NCBI GenBank assembly: GCA_963678585.2
Contig: CAXXGA010000002.1
Coordinates: forward strand, 2,418,001-2,482,000
Length of the DNA stretch: 64,000 nt
Origin: Breoghania sp963678585
Lineage (GTDB): Bacteria; Pseudomonadota; Alphaproteobacteria; Rhizobiales; Stappiaceae
Reading direction: 5' to 3'
Below the pieces are notes generated by a model. That model was not told the origin of the DNA. It saw only the letters and a list, made by a program, of their open reading frames with translations, and ran no database searches. How positions within the stretch are numbered: position 1 is the stretch's first letter; every line of letters starts with the position of its first letter. A program made the position numbers and the translations under genes. Positions 9,075-17,423 of this stretch are shown one piece after another.

Positions 9075-10367
9075 TTGATCGACAAGAACATCCTTCTGCT
9101 GCTATGCGAGGCGGTCGTCTATTTCACGGTAATGGCTGGGCTCCTCTATGGCCGCCGCCGTTTCGGCCTCGGCCTGTTCGTGTGCGCCATCGGGGTTATG
9201 CATTTCCTCGAAACCTATCTGGCCAGCGTCTTCTACATCCAGCTCCCGTTCGGCCAGCTTTCGCCGGGCTCGACGATTCTCTTCTCCGGCAAGCTGATGA
9301 TGATCCTGATGCTCTACATCAAGGAGGACGCCCGGATTGTCCGCCAGCCGATCTACGGCCTGCTGATCGGCAATTTCTTGATCGTCGGGCTGGTGATGAT
9401 CCTGCGCAATCACACCGTGGCGGCCCTTTCCCCCGAACGCCTGCCGGACATGAGCTTCATCGACGAGATAGGCTGGCTGATGGTGTGGGGAACGGCGCTG
9501 CTTTTCATCGACTCCATCGCCATCATCCTGCTTTATGAACGTCTCGGCGGATGGCTGCGAAACCTGCCCTTCCTGCGGCTGAGCATTTCCGGGGCCGCGG
9601 TGCTGAGCTTCGATCAGCTCGGGTTCTATACCGCGCTTCATATCTATTCCGGGGCTCCCTTCGAGGCCATGATCGGCGGCTGGGCGGCCAAGATGGGCGC
9701 GGCCCTCGTATTCGCCGTGATGATCATCGCCTATCTGCGTTTTGTAGAGCGGGAGAGCCCGGCAGCAGACCATCCACTGAAGGACCGCAAGATCCGGGAG
9801 GTGTTCCACACGCTCACGTTCCGCGAACGCTACGAGGATCTTCTCCAGCAGACCGGGCGCGATACACTGACCGGCGTTTTCAATCGCCGCAAGCTGGAGT
9901 ACATCACCGCACGCGCCTTCGACCGCGAGATTTCACCCAACACTCCGCTCAGCCTGCTGGCGATCGATGTCGACCGGTTCAAATCGGTGAATGACCAGCA
10001 CGGCCACAAGACCGGCGATGAGGTGCTGCGCCGTCTCGCACAGACCCTGTCTGGCGGCTTACGCGCAGAGGACCACCTGTTCCGGTTCGGCGGAGAGGAA
10101 TTCGTCGCCATCTGTCCGAACCTCAGCCCCGCCGCAGCCGCCGTTGTCGCGGAACGACTGAGAGATGCCGTGCATCGGCGCTCCGAAGGGGATCTGTTCG
10201 GCGCCACCATCTCCATCGGCGTTGCCACCGCTCCGATGGAAGCCAAGGATTACGACACACTCTTCACCTGCGCGGACGAACGTCTTTACGCCGCCAAGCG
10301 TCGGGGTCGCAACCGTGTCGTCTCCGCCTACAGCCCGCTTGACGAGCCGGCAAACGCAGACGCCTAG
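9075..10367 (+). CDS. Membrane-bound diguanylate cyclase (7TM-GGEEF)
   Basis: About 430 residues. The N-terminal 220 residues form about seven hydrophobic segments. A short linker leads to a GGEEF domain (about 265-425) with the active-site motif GGEEF at about 339-343. An inhibitory RxxD site (RAED) lies exactly five residues upstream, so product feedback should be possible. The DxLTGVFNRR and DVDRFKSVND motifs that bind metal and GTP are intact. It should make cyclic di-GMP in response to a signal sensed in the membrane part. The start is taken as TTG 9075 (GGAG 7 bases upstream); TTG 9045 is an alternative. The membrane domain was not assigned to a named family. Confidence 0.85.
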   Translation: MIDKNILLLLCEAVVYFTVMAGLLYGRRRFGLGLFVCAIGVMHFLETYLASVFYIQLPFGQLSPGSTILFSGKLMMILMLYIKEDARIVRQPIYGLLIGNFLIVGLVMILRNHTVAALSPERLPDMSFIDEIGWLMVWGTALLFIDSIAIILLYERLGGWLRNLPFLRLSISGAAVLSFDQLGFYTALHIYSGAPFEAMIGGWAAKMGAALVFAVMIIAYLRFVERESPAADHPLKDRKIREVFHTLTFRERYEDLLQQTGRDTLTGVFNRRKLEYITARAFDREISPNTPLSLLAIDVDRFKSVNDQHGHKTGDEVLRRLAQTLSGGLRAEDHLFRFGGEEFVAICPNLSPAAAAVVAERLRDAVHRRSEGDLFGATISIGVATAPMEAKDYDTLFTCADERLYAAKRRGRNRVVSAYSPLDEPANADA

Positions 10368-10583
10368 GTCGCCATTTCCCTGAAACGGCGGCATCCGTTC
10401 GCTGCAGAATTGACGGACAGCAAGCGCCGTGCTTGTCTCGCGTTGCAGCATTGCCAACTTGCAAGAGCTGCCGCTTTCCTGTAGCTGGCAAGCGGACCGG
10501 TCGCCAACGCTTCAGGCCCTCCCAGCTCCCAAAGACCTGCCGCACGCCTTCCGCGCGATGGCAGTCCAGCCAGACGAGCCGCA

Positions 10584-11162
10584 ATGTCCGCTTCCGTAGC
10601 CTTGTCCTTGCCGAACCTGTTAACCTACGGGCGCATTCTGGCGGTTCCCGCCGTTGCCGCCTGTTTTTACGTTCCCGGCAATGCAGCCCGCTGGACAGCG
10701 CTCGCCATCTTCATCGCCGCCGCGATCACCGACTTTTTCGACGGCTATCTGGCGCGCATGTGGAAGCAACAGTCGGCGCTGGGCCGCATGCTCGACCCGA
10801 TTGCCGACAAGCTTCTGGTGTCCGTATGCCTGCTGATTCTGGCCGCCGAAGGAACTGTGGGCAACTGGTCGCTTATCCCGGCCATCGTCATTCTGTGCCG
10901 CGAGATCCTCGTCTCCGGCCTGCGTGAATTCCTCGCCGAGCTTCAGGTGAGCGTCCCGGTGACGAAACTCGCCAAGTACAAGACCACCGCGCAGCTCGTG
11001 GCCATCGGCTTCCTGCTCGCCGGACCGGCAGGCGATGAAGTGCTGCCGGGGACATCGCTGATCGGACTTGGCCTGCTCTGGATTTCCGGTTTGCTCACCC
11101 TCTATACCGGATATGATTATTTCCGGGCTGGCATCGGCCATCTGATCGAGGAAGCGTCATGA
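10584..11162 (+). CDS. pgsA: CDP-diacylglycerol-glycerol-3-phosphate 3-phosphatidyltransferase
   Basis: A 192-residue integral membrane enzyme making phosphatidylglycerol phosphate, the first committed step to phosphatidylglycerol and cardiolipin. It carries the complete CDP-alcohol phosphotransferase signature D-x2-D-G-x2-A-R-x8-G-x3-D-x3-D (from DFFDGYLAR through GRMLDPIAD, about residues 49-72), whose aspartates bind metal and the CDP-lipid. Hydrophobic segments flank it. The stop overlaps the start of moaD by four bases, so the two are translationally coupled. Confidence 0.95.
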   Translation: MSASVALSLPNLLTYGRILAVPAVAACFYVPGNAARWTALAIFIAAAITDFFDGYLARMWKQQSALGRMLDPIADKLLVSVCLLILAAEGTVGNWSLIPAIVILCREILVSGLREFLAELQVSVPVTKLAKYKTTAQLVAIGFLLAGPAGDEVLPGTSLIGLGLLWISGLLTLYTGYDYFRAGIGHLIEEAS

Positions 11163-11410
11163 AGATCCTCTATTTCGCATGGGTGCGCGAGCGCATCGGC
11201 AAGCCGGAAGAAGAGATCGACCTGCCGGGCGACGTCAAAACCCCCGCCGACCTGCTGGCCTTCCTGCGCACGCGCGGGCCGGAATACGAGTCTGCCTTCG
11301 AAGAGCCGGACGTGATCCGCGTCGCCGCCGACCAGACCCATGTCGAGCATGATATGCCGATCACGGACGCCCGCGAAGTGGCGCTCTTTCCGCCCATGAC
11401 GGGTGGCTGA
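11159..11410 (+). CDS. moaD: Molybdopterin synthase small subunit
   Basis: An 83-residue ubiquitin-fold sulfur carrier. It ends in the diagnostic Gly-Gly (FPPMTGG), the residue that is adenylated and thiocarboxylated before donating sulfur to cyclic pyranopterin monophosphate. It overlaps pgsA by four bases and is followed by moaE, the catalytic partner, in the order common in Hyphomicrobiales. Confidence 0.95.
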   Translation: MKILYFAWVRERIGKPEEEIDLPGDVKTPADLLAFLRTRGPEYESAFEEPDVIRVAADQTHVEHDMPITDAREVALFPPMTGG

Positions 11411-11444
11411 ACCCATGCCCGCTGCGCCCAGGTCGCCTAAGCCC

Positions 11445-11906
11445 ATGGACATCACGGTTCGCATCCAGCCGGACGATTTCGACGCCGCAGCCGAAATCCG
11501 CAAGCTCACCGAGGGCAACGGCGACATCGGTGCGGTCGTGACCTTCACCGGTCTTTGCCGGGATGAAAAAGGCACGCTCGCCGCGCTGGAACTGGAACAT
11601 TACCCCGGCATGGCGGAGGCCGAGATCCGACGCATCGCCGATGAGGCAGGCACACGCTGGCCGCTTGACGGCGTCACGGTCATCCACCGTTTCGGCAAGA
11701 TCGCTCCGGGCGCGAATATCGTGCTGGTGGTCACCACATCCGCGCATCGCACCGCCGCCTTCGAAGCCGCCGAATTCCTCATGGACTTCCTCAAGACCCG
11801 TGCCCCCTTCTGGAAGAAGGAATGGCTTGCCGACGGGACGTCCGGCGACTGGGTGGAAGCACACGACCGCGACGACAGCGCCGCGGAGCGCTGGAAAAAC
11901 ATCTGA
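11445..11906 (+). CDS. moaE: Molybdopterin synthase catalytic subunit
   Basis: A 153-residue partner of MoaD that converts cyclic pyranopterin monophosphate into molybdopterin. Recognisable features are GAVVTFTGLCRDE near the N-terminus, LELEHYPGMAE, the HRFGKIAPGANIVLVV core strand, and the KTRAPFWKKEW segment with the conserved lysines of the active site. The length matches the family (about 150). In-frame GTG 11403 and ATG 11415 would add 10 to 14 poorly conserved residues; 11445 fits the family start better. None has a strong ribosome binding site. Confidence 0.93.
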   Translation: MDITVRIQPDDFDAAAEIRKLTEGNGDIGAVVTFTGLCRDEKGTLAALELEHYPGMAEAEIRRIADEAGTRWPLDGVTVIHRFGKIAPGANIVLVVTTSAHRTAAFEAAEFLMDFLKTRAPFWKKEWLADGTSGDWVEAHDRDDSAAERWKNI

Positions 11907-12100
11907 CGCGAACTATCTTGCCGGACGTGCCACCGGTCTGCGGCAAGCAGCGCGCAAGCACGCGCAACCCTGCCCTGCGTGCAGGTTGTTTGAGATTGAT
12001 CCAACTCTGAACTACAACCGCGTCTCGCTTTACCCAACAGCAGGTCGGCTTCGGCAAGCTGTCCGAACGGCAATCCTGTCGTTCTTGCAAGGATCCCCGA

Positions 12101-13333
12101 ATGAGCTCGCAAACCCTGGACGCGCAAGCGCGTTCCGCCCTTCCCTACGCCGAATTCATAGGCTTTATCGCGGCGTTGATGATGCTGAACGCTCTGGCGA
12201 TCGACATCATGCTGCCGGCCTTGCCCGATATCGGCCAGGATCTCGGCGTCACGGACGAAAACAACCGCCAGCTCATTCTCTCCGCCTATCTGATCAGCTT
12301 CGGTGTCTCCCAGCTCGCCTATGGACCGCTGGCCGACTGGCTTGGCCGCAAACCCGTCCTTCTCGGCGGACTGGCGATCTACGCGATTGCCAGCATCGCC
12401 TGTTCGATGGCGCCGACCTTCGAGTTGCTGCTGACCGCCCGCTTCATTCAGGGCATCGGCGCAGCCGCCCCGCGCGTGCTCTCGATCACCATCGTGCGCG
12501 ATTGTTACGAGGGCCGTCAGATGGCGCGGGTCATGTCGCTCACGATGATGGTCTTCATTCTGGTGCCGGTCGTCGCCCCCAGCATCGGTCAGCTCATGAT
12601 CATGATGGGGCATTGGCGCTGGATCTTCGGTTTGCTCACGGTGGGAAGCTCGGCCGTCATCCTGTGGTCGGCCCTGCGCCTGCGCGAAACCCTCAGCTTC
12701 GAAGATCGCACGCAGCTCTCCTTCGGCACCATCTTGAGAAACTACCGCATCACCCTTTCGATCCGGCAGACGGTCGGCTACATGACGGCCGCCGCCCTGA
12801 TGTTCGGCGGCATGTTCGGCTTCCTGAATTCAGCCCAGCAGATCATGGTCGATGTCTATGACATGGGCGCGGCCTTCCCGCTGATCTTCGCCGCCATCGC
12901 CCTGTCGATCGCCGTTGCCTCGATTCTGAATTCGCGCCTCGTCATGCGCTACGGCATGCGCGTGATCGCCCACTATGCGCTGGCGGTGATGATGGTGACC
13001 CACATCATTCACGCCACCATCGCCAATCTTGGCCTCGATTCCATCTGGACCTTCGTGCCCCTGATGGCAATCGCCATGTGCTGTTTCGGCCTTCTGGTCG
13101 CCAACCTCAATGCGCTGGCCATGGTGCCCGTCGGCCACATCGCCGGCTCCGCCGCCGCACTGATCGGTTTCGTCGGCACCACGGGCGGCGCGATCCCCGG
13201 CTATTTCATCGGCCAGGCCTTTGACGGCACCGTCATCCCCTTCACCACCGGCTTCGCCATTCTCGCGATCTCGTCCTTCATCGTCATCCTGATCACGGAA
13301 CGCGGACGCGTCTTCCAGTCGGGCGAAGGCTAG
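12101..13333 (+). CDS. Bcr/CflA-type multidrug efflux MFS transporter
   Basis: A 410-residue, 12-segment inner-membrane proton antiporter of the DHA1 group. The N-terminal helix carries the Bcr/CflA pattern (AIDIMLPALPDIGQDL), and the loop between helices 2 and 3 has the MFS signature GPLADWLGRKPVLL. Motif C-like glycines and prolines (VPVVAPSIGQ) occur in helix 5, typical of drug:H+ antiporters. Substrates of relatives include bicyclomycin, chloramphenicol and sulfonamides; the natural substrate here is unknown. It is a single gene that converges on ilvE at a strong hairpin. Confidence 0.88.
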   Translation: MSSQTLDAQARSALPYAEFIGFIAALMMLNALAIDIMLPALPDIGQDLGVTDENNRQLILSAYLISFGVSQLAYGPLADWLGRKPVLLGGLAIYAIASIACSMAPTFELLLTARFIQGIGAAAPRVLSITIVRDCYEGRQMARVMSLTMMVFILVPVVAPSIGQLMIMMGHWRWIFGLLTVGSSAVILWSALRLRETLSFEDRTQLSFGTILRNYRITLSIRQTVGYMTAAALMFGGMFGFLNSAQQIMVDVYDMGAAFPLIFAAIALSIAVASILNSRLVMRYGMRVIAHYALAVMMVTHIIHATIANLGLDSIWTFVPLMAIAMCCFGLLVANLNALAMVPVGHIAGSAAALIGFVGTTGGAIPGYFIGQAFDGTVIPFTTGFAILAISSFIVILITERGRVFQSGEG

Positions 13334-13397
13334 AACGCCGGGAAAGATCCCAACGCCGGGAACGTACCGGTTCCGGCAATGCGCGTCGCAGACGAAA

Positions 13398-13432
13398 AAG
13401 GCCGCCCGCAGGATTTTCCCGCGGGCGGCCTT
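13398..13432. terminator. Bidirectional hairpin terminator
   Basis: A 12-bp perfect stem (13398-13409 with 13421-13432, 11-nt loop) with A-rich DNA on its left and a T-containing right flank. It separates the convergent efflux gene and ilvE. Confidence 0.8.
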
Positions 13433-13466
13433 GTCATTTCAGGTCAGCCGCATGAGCGGCGGACGA

Positions 13467-14366
13467 TCACTCGGCCGCGATGGCGGCCGCACCGGCGGCA
13501 CGCACCAGCGTGTCGTAATCGTGCATGAGCTGCTTGGAAAGCTCACCCGGCACGAATTTGTACGGTCCGATCTCGGAGACCGGCGTCACTTCGGCAGCCG
13601 TGCCGGTCAGGAAGCACTCCTCGAAGCCTTCCAGCTCTTCCGGCGTAATCGTGCGCTCGTTCACCGTCAGGCCGCGCTTGTGTGCCAGATCGATCACCGT
13701 GCGGCGCGTGATGCCGTCGAGGAAGCACACCGGCGTCGGGGTGTGGACCTGACCATCCTTTACAAAGAAGATGTTCGCACCCGTCGCTTCCGCGACATTG
13801 CCCTGCCAGTCGAGCATCATCGCATCCGCATAGCCCTTGTTCTCCGCCGCATGCTTGGACAGCGTGCAGATCATGTAGAGGCCGGCGGCCTTGGAATGGC
13901 TCGGCGCGGTGCGCGGATCGGGGCGACGATATTCGGCGATATCGAGACGAATGCCCTTCAGACGCTCTTCCGGCGCGAAATAGCTCGGCCATTGCCACGC
14001 GGCAATCGCCACGTGAATGGTGTTCTTCTGGGCGGAGACGCCCATCATCTCGCTGCCGCGCCAGGCGATCGGGCGCACATAGGCGTCGGTCAGACCGGCC
14101 CGCGAAAGCAGTTCGATGGTGGCGTTGTTGATCTGTTCAGCCGTGTAAGGAAGCTCGAAACCCAGAATGTTCGCCGAAGCGTGCAGACGCTTGGTGTGTT
14201 CTTCAAGCTTGAATACATGGCCGGCATAGGCACGTTCGCCCTCAAACACAGCGCTTGCATAATGCAAGCCGTGCGTCAGCACGTGCACCTTGGCATCCGC
14301 CCACGGGACGAATGCACCGTCGTACCAGATTTCCCCATCGTGTTGATCGAATGTGGGACCGGCCAT
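13467..14366 (-). CDS. ilvE: Branched-chain amino-acid aminotransferase
   Basis: A 299-residue fold-type IV PLP enzyme interconverting Leu, Ile and Val with their 2-oxo acids, using glutamate/2-oxoglutarate. The PLP lysine falls at Lys159 in SHSKAAGLYM, the same number as in E. coli IlvE. The phosphate-binding EATGANIF and GITRRTVI segments are present, as are N-terminal HYASAVFEGERAY residues. The open frame runs to 14453, but the ATG at 14366 is preceded by GGAGACAAGGAA and matches the family start. It is divergent from marR. Confidence 0.95.
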   Translation of the reverse strand: MAGPTFDQHDGEIWYDGAFVPWADAKVHVLTHGLHYASAVFEGERAYAGHVFKLEEHTKRLHASANILGFELPYTAEQINNATIELLSRAGLTDAYVRPIAWRGSEMMGVSAQKNTIHVAIAAWQWPSYFAPEERLKGIRLDIAEYRRPDPRTAPSHSKAAGLYMICTLSKHAAENKGYADAMMLDWQGNVAEATGANIFFVKDGQVHTPTPVCFLDGITRRTVIDLAHKRGLTVNERTITPEELEGFEECFLTGTAAEVTPVSEIGPYKFVPGELSKQLMHDYDTLVRAAGAAAIAAE

Positions 14367-14577
14367 TTCCTTGTCTCCAGAATTATCTACTTGTTGATGC
14401 TCGTGTGAGCCAAATACGTTACGAGTTGCGGTCCGACCGCGGCGCAATGACATTCACCAAATGGGACCTCCCCAAAAAGGGACCTCCAATGAGGCAGCTT
14501 TGCGTCGCAGCGAAAGTGTCGATATCTTCCCACCTGCCGATCCGCTCAAAAGCAACGGATCGTACTCTGGCGGGGGT

Positions 14578-14603
14578 GAAACGTTCGATCGTTTCGTCGA
14601 AAC
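14578..14603. promoter_or_regulatory. Overlapping inverted repeats, candidate MarR operator
   Basis: Three related half-sites in 26 bp: GAAACG (14578-14583), CGTTTC (14590-14595) and CGAAAC (14598-14603). The first pair is an inverted repeat with a 6-bp spacer; the second pair forms the palindrome GTTTCG-T-CGAAAC. It sits 37 bp before the marR start, where a self-regulating MarR protein would bind. Confidence 0.45.
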
Positions 14604-14640
14604 CGCAATCTGTGTAACAATCGGTCTGAAATAAGTCAAT

Positions 14641-15177
14641 ATGGCTGACGTAAATTTCAACGCGACTAAATCATGGGCATCCGGCGATGCCGAAACGGGC
14701 GAAACCGGAGGCACGCAGGAGCCGCCGGTACTGCACTACGAGCTGATCGAACTGCTGTTTTTCGCCTATCGCGATTTCATCTCCGACCCGGACGCAATCC
14801 TGGCGGAGTACGGATTCGGGCGCGCGCATCATCGGGTGCTGCATTTTGTTTCGCGCAATCCCGGAATACGCGTGACGGAATTGCTCGACATCCTGAAGAT
14901 CACGAAGCAGAGTCTGGGGCGAGTTCTGAAGCAGCTGGTGGACGAAGGTTTCATCGATCAGCGCCCCGGTTTGCAGGACCGCCGCCAGCGACTACTCTAT
15001 CCCACGGCCAAGGGGGAAAAGCTGAGCCACGAGCTGTCCGTCCCCCAGTCGCTACGACTGGAGAAGGCCTTGAGCGAATTGCCTGAAAACGGTCGGGCAA
15101 TTGCGCGAGAGTTCCTTTTTCACATTATCGACGATGCGGAACGGCCTCACGTGGCGCGCCTTGCCAGCAAGCCTTGA
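14641..15177 (+). CDS. MarR-family regulator, PetP-like
   Basis: A 178-residue winged-helix regulator. After a disordered N-terminus of about 28 residues come the dimerisation helix, the recognition segment VTELLDILKITKQSLGRVLKQLVDEGF (about 80-106) and the wing RPGLQDRRQRLLYPTAKG with the DRR motif that contacts the minor groove. It is followed by an OmpR-type regulator and an EnvZ-type kinase on the same strand. This pairing resembles petP-petR of Rhodobacter, where both are needed for cytochrome bc1 function; equating them is inference. A candidate operator lies just upstream. Confidence 0.85.
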   Translation: MADVNFNATKSWASGDAETGETGGTQEPPVLHYELIELLFFAYRDFISDPDAILAEYGFGRAHHRVLHFVSRNPGIRVTELLDILKITKQSLGRVLKQLVDEGFIDQRPGLQDRRQRLLYPTAKGEKLSHELSVPQSLRLEKALSELPENGRAIAREFLFHIIDDAERPHVARLASKP

Positions 15178-15229
15178 GGAACCTGCCGACAGGCCCCGGC
15201 TCGTCTGAAAGCAAGCCTTGGGTAACCTG
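15166..15229 (+). repeat. Direct repeat of 20 bp (18 identities)
   Basis: Copies at 15166-15185 (across the marR stop) and 15210-15229 share 18 of 20 bases (AGCAAGCCTTG then AACCTG) and are offset by 44 bp. They lie in the 108-bp gap before the response regulator. They could be a local duplication or two binding sites. Confidence 0.5.
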
Positions 15230-15285
15230 AAAGCCTCAAGCTGCACGCGAAGCTCCCTTCATCCGGAAGGACCACCGAAGTCACG

Positions 15286-15993
15286 ATGCCTGCCCAGAAC
15301 CGATCCATACCGGCCGACGACGCCGCCCACCTGCTGATCGTCGATGACGACAATCGCATCCGCACGCTGCTGTCGCGATTTCTGGGCGAGAGCGGCTACC
15401 GCGTCAGTCTGGCGGCCTCCGCGGCCGAAGCGCGCGGGCGCATGCGCGGCCTCGACTTCGACCTCCTGATCCTCGACGTCATGATGCCCGGCGAAAGCGG
15501 CTTCGATCTCGCCCGCGACATTCGCGAGCATTCGCAGGTGCCGATCCTGATGCTGACAGCGCGCTCTGAATCCGGCGACCGTATCGAGGGACTGGAACTG
15601 GGCGCGGACGACTACCTGTCCAAGCCCTTCGAACCGCGCGAACTTCTTCTGCGCATCGGCAACATCCTGAAGCGGGGCCGCGTGAACGAACCCGAACCAT
15701 TGCCGGAAATCCGCTTCGGACCCTATGTGTTCCAGACGGAACGTCAGGAGCTTAAGCGCGGCGACGAGCTGATCCGGCTGACGGATCGCGAAAAGCAGAT
15801 CCTCTCGATCTTCGCCGAAAGCCGCGGCGAGACGGTTCCCCGCCACATGATCGTGGGCGGAGAGATGGGCAAGGGAGAGCGCACCGCCGACGTGCAGATC
15901 AACCGCCTGCGCCGCAAGATCGAGGCCGATCCCTCAAACCCGATCTACCTCCAGACAGTGCGCGGCATCGGCTACCGCCTGTTCGTCGACTGA
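15286..15993 (+). CDS. OmpR-family response regulator, PetR-like
   Basis: A 235-residue two-domain regulator. The receiver (about 14-130) has the acidic pair in LLIVDDD, phosphoacceptor Asp64 in LILDVMMPG, Thr in MLTAR and Lys in LSKPFEP, all intact. The C-terminal winged helix (about 140-233) carries the typical LTDREKQIL and RRKIEADPSNPIYLQTVRGIGYRL segments. It is 5 bp upstream of the kinase, so the two form a cognate pair. PetR of Rhodobacter has the same MarR neighbour; regulation of the bc1 operon at 34-37 kb is a reasonable guess only. Confidence 0.92.
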   Translation: MPAQNRSIPADDAAHLLIVDDDNRIRTLLSRFLGESGYRVSLAASAAEARGRMRGLDFDLLILDVMMPGESGFDLARDIREHSQVPILMLTARSESGDRIEGLELGADDYLSKPFEPRELLLRIGNILKRGRVNEPEPLPEIRFGPYVFQTERQELKRGDELIRLTDREKQILSIFAESRGETVPRHMIVGGEMGKGERTADVQINRLRRKIEADPSNPIYLQTVRGIGYRLFVD

Positions 15994-15998
15994 GCGCC

Positions 15999-17423
15999 AT
16001 GGCATTGGCGGGAATACGAGACACCCTCCTGATGATCCTCAAGGCCCCACTGCGCGCAGTGGTCAAGATCCCGCCGCTCGGGCAACTGATCCGCATCTAC
16101 CGGGTTTCCGGTCAATGGCTGCGCCGCCACATGCCCAAGCGGTTGTTCCCGCGCACCATCCTGATCATCGTCGTGCCGATGATCATCCTGCAGTCCCTGA
16201 TGGCCTATCTGTTCATGCAGAAGCATTGGGAGACGGTGACGAAGCGGCTGTCGCAGGCGGTGGTCGGCGAGATCGCGGCGACCATTTCGATCATTGAATC
16301 CTATCCGCAGGACGAGAACTTCGAGACCGTCACCGAGATAGCCGCCCGGGACATGAAACTGTCCATTTCCGTGCTGCCGCTCGCGCCCCTTCCCTCCCCG
16401 CGGCCCAAGCCCTTCTTCTCGCTACTCGACCGCGCGCTCAGCGAGGAAATCCGGGCCCAGATCGGCCGACCCTTCTGGATCGACACGGTCGGGCGCTCGC
16501 AATTCGTCGAGATCCGCATCCAGCTGAAGGAAAACGTACTGCGCGTGATAACCCGGCGCAGCCAGACCTACGCTTCCAATTCCCATATCTTCCTTGTGTG
16601 GATGGTCGGCACGTCGCTGGTGCTTCTCGCGGTCGCGTTACTGTTCCTGCGCAACCAGATCCGCCCGATCCAGCAACTTGCCAACGCCATGGAGAGTTTC
16701 GGCAAGGGCCACCCGGTGGAGGACTTCCGCCCCCGCGGCGCCGAAGAAGTCCGCCGCGCCTCCACCGCGTTCCAGCGCATGAGCCGCCGCATCGAACGCC
16801 AGATCGAGCAACGCACCATCATGCTCGCGGGCGTCAGCCACGACCTTCGCACCATTCTCACGCGCTTCCGCCTGCAGCTTGCGCTCATCGGCGACAACGA
16901 GGATACGGAAGAACTGAGCCGCGACATAAGGGAAATGAACAACATGCTGGAGGCCTATCTGGCCTTCGCACGCGGCGACGGCGACGAAATCGCCGCCGAC
17001 GTGGATATTTCCCGGATCATCGACGACATGGAGGCCGATGCGGGCGCAGGCGGAGTGGAAGCTGCCTCAAGCTTCGCCGGAGAGCCTGTCGCGCGGGTAA
17101 AGGAAAGCGCCTTCCGCCGCTGCCTCACCAATCTCGTCGCCAACGCCGCGCGCCACGCCACCCGTGTGGAAATCACCGGAACGCATGAACACGGCTGGCT
17201 CACCGTCACCGTCGATGACAACGGCCCCGGCATTCCCGAAGAGGATCGCCCGGCCGCCTTCCGGCCCTTCCACCGTTTCGACGAGGGGCGCAATCTCGAC
17301 CAGAGCGGCACCGGCCTCGGCCTCACCATCGCGCGCGATATCGCCCGCGGTCATGGCGGGGACATCACGTTGGAAGACAGCCCGTTGGGCGGCCTGCGCG
17401 CCGTGGTGCGTCTGCCGGACTAG
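15999..17423 (+). CDS. EnvZ-type sensor histidine kinase
   Basis: A 474-residue inner-membrane kinase with two transmembrane segments (about 52-72 and 205-225), a periplasmic domain of about 130 residues and a HAMP linker. The H-box holds His281 in GVSHDLRTILTRF; the usual Pro of HDLRTPL is Ile here. The ATP-binding domain has N-box NLVANAARHA, DNGPGIP and GTGLGLTIA. It follows its response regulator by 5 bp. The TAG stop is formed by TA of a mobile-element target site plus the element's first base, so the C-terminus is intact. Confidence 0.92.
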   Translation: MALAGIRDTLLMILKAPLRAVVKIPPLGQLIRIYRVSGQWLRRHMPKRLFPRTILIIVVPMIILQSLMAYLFMQKHWETVTKRLSQAVVGEIAATISIIESYPQDENFETVTEIAARDMKLSISVLPLAPLPSPRPKPFFSLLDRALSEEIRAQIGRPFWIDTVGRSQFVEIRIQLKENVLRVITRRSQTYASNSHIFLVWMVGTSLVLLAVALLFLRNQIRPIQQLANAMESFGKGHPVEDFRPRGAEEVRRASTAFQRMSRRIERQIEQRTIMLAGVSHDLRTILTRFRLQLALIGDNEDTEELSRDIREMNNMLEAYLAFARGDGDEIAADVDISRIIDDMEADAGAGGVEAASSFAGEPVARVKESAFRRCLTNLVANAARHATRVEITGTHEHGWLTVTVDDNGPGIPEEDRPAAFRPFHRFDEGRNLDQSGTGLGLTIARDIARGHGGDITLEDSPLGGLRAVVRLPD

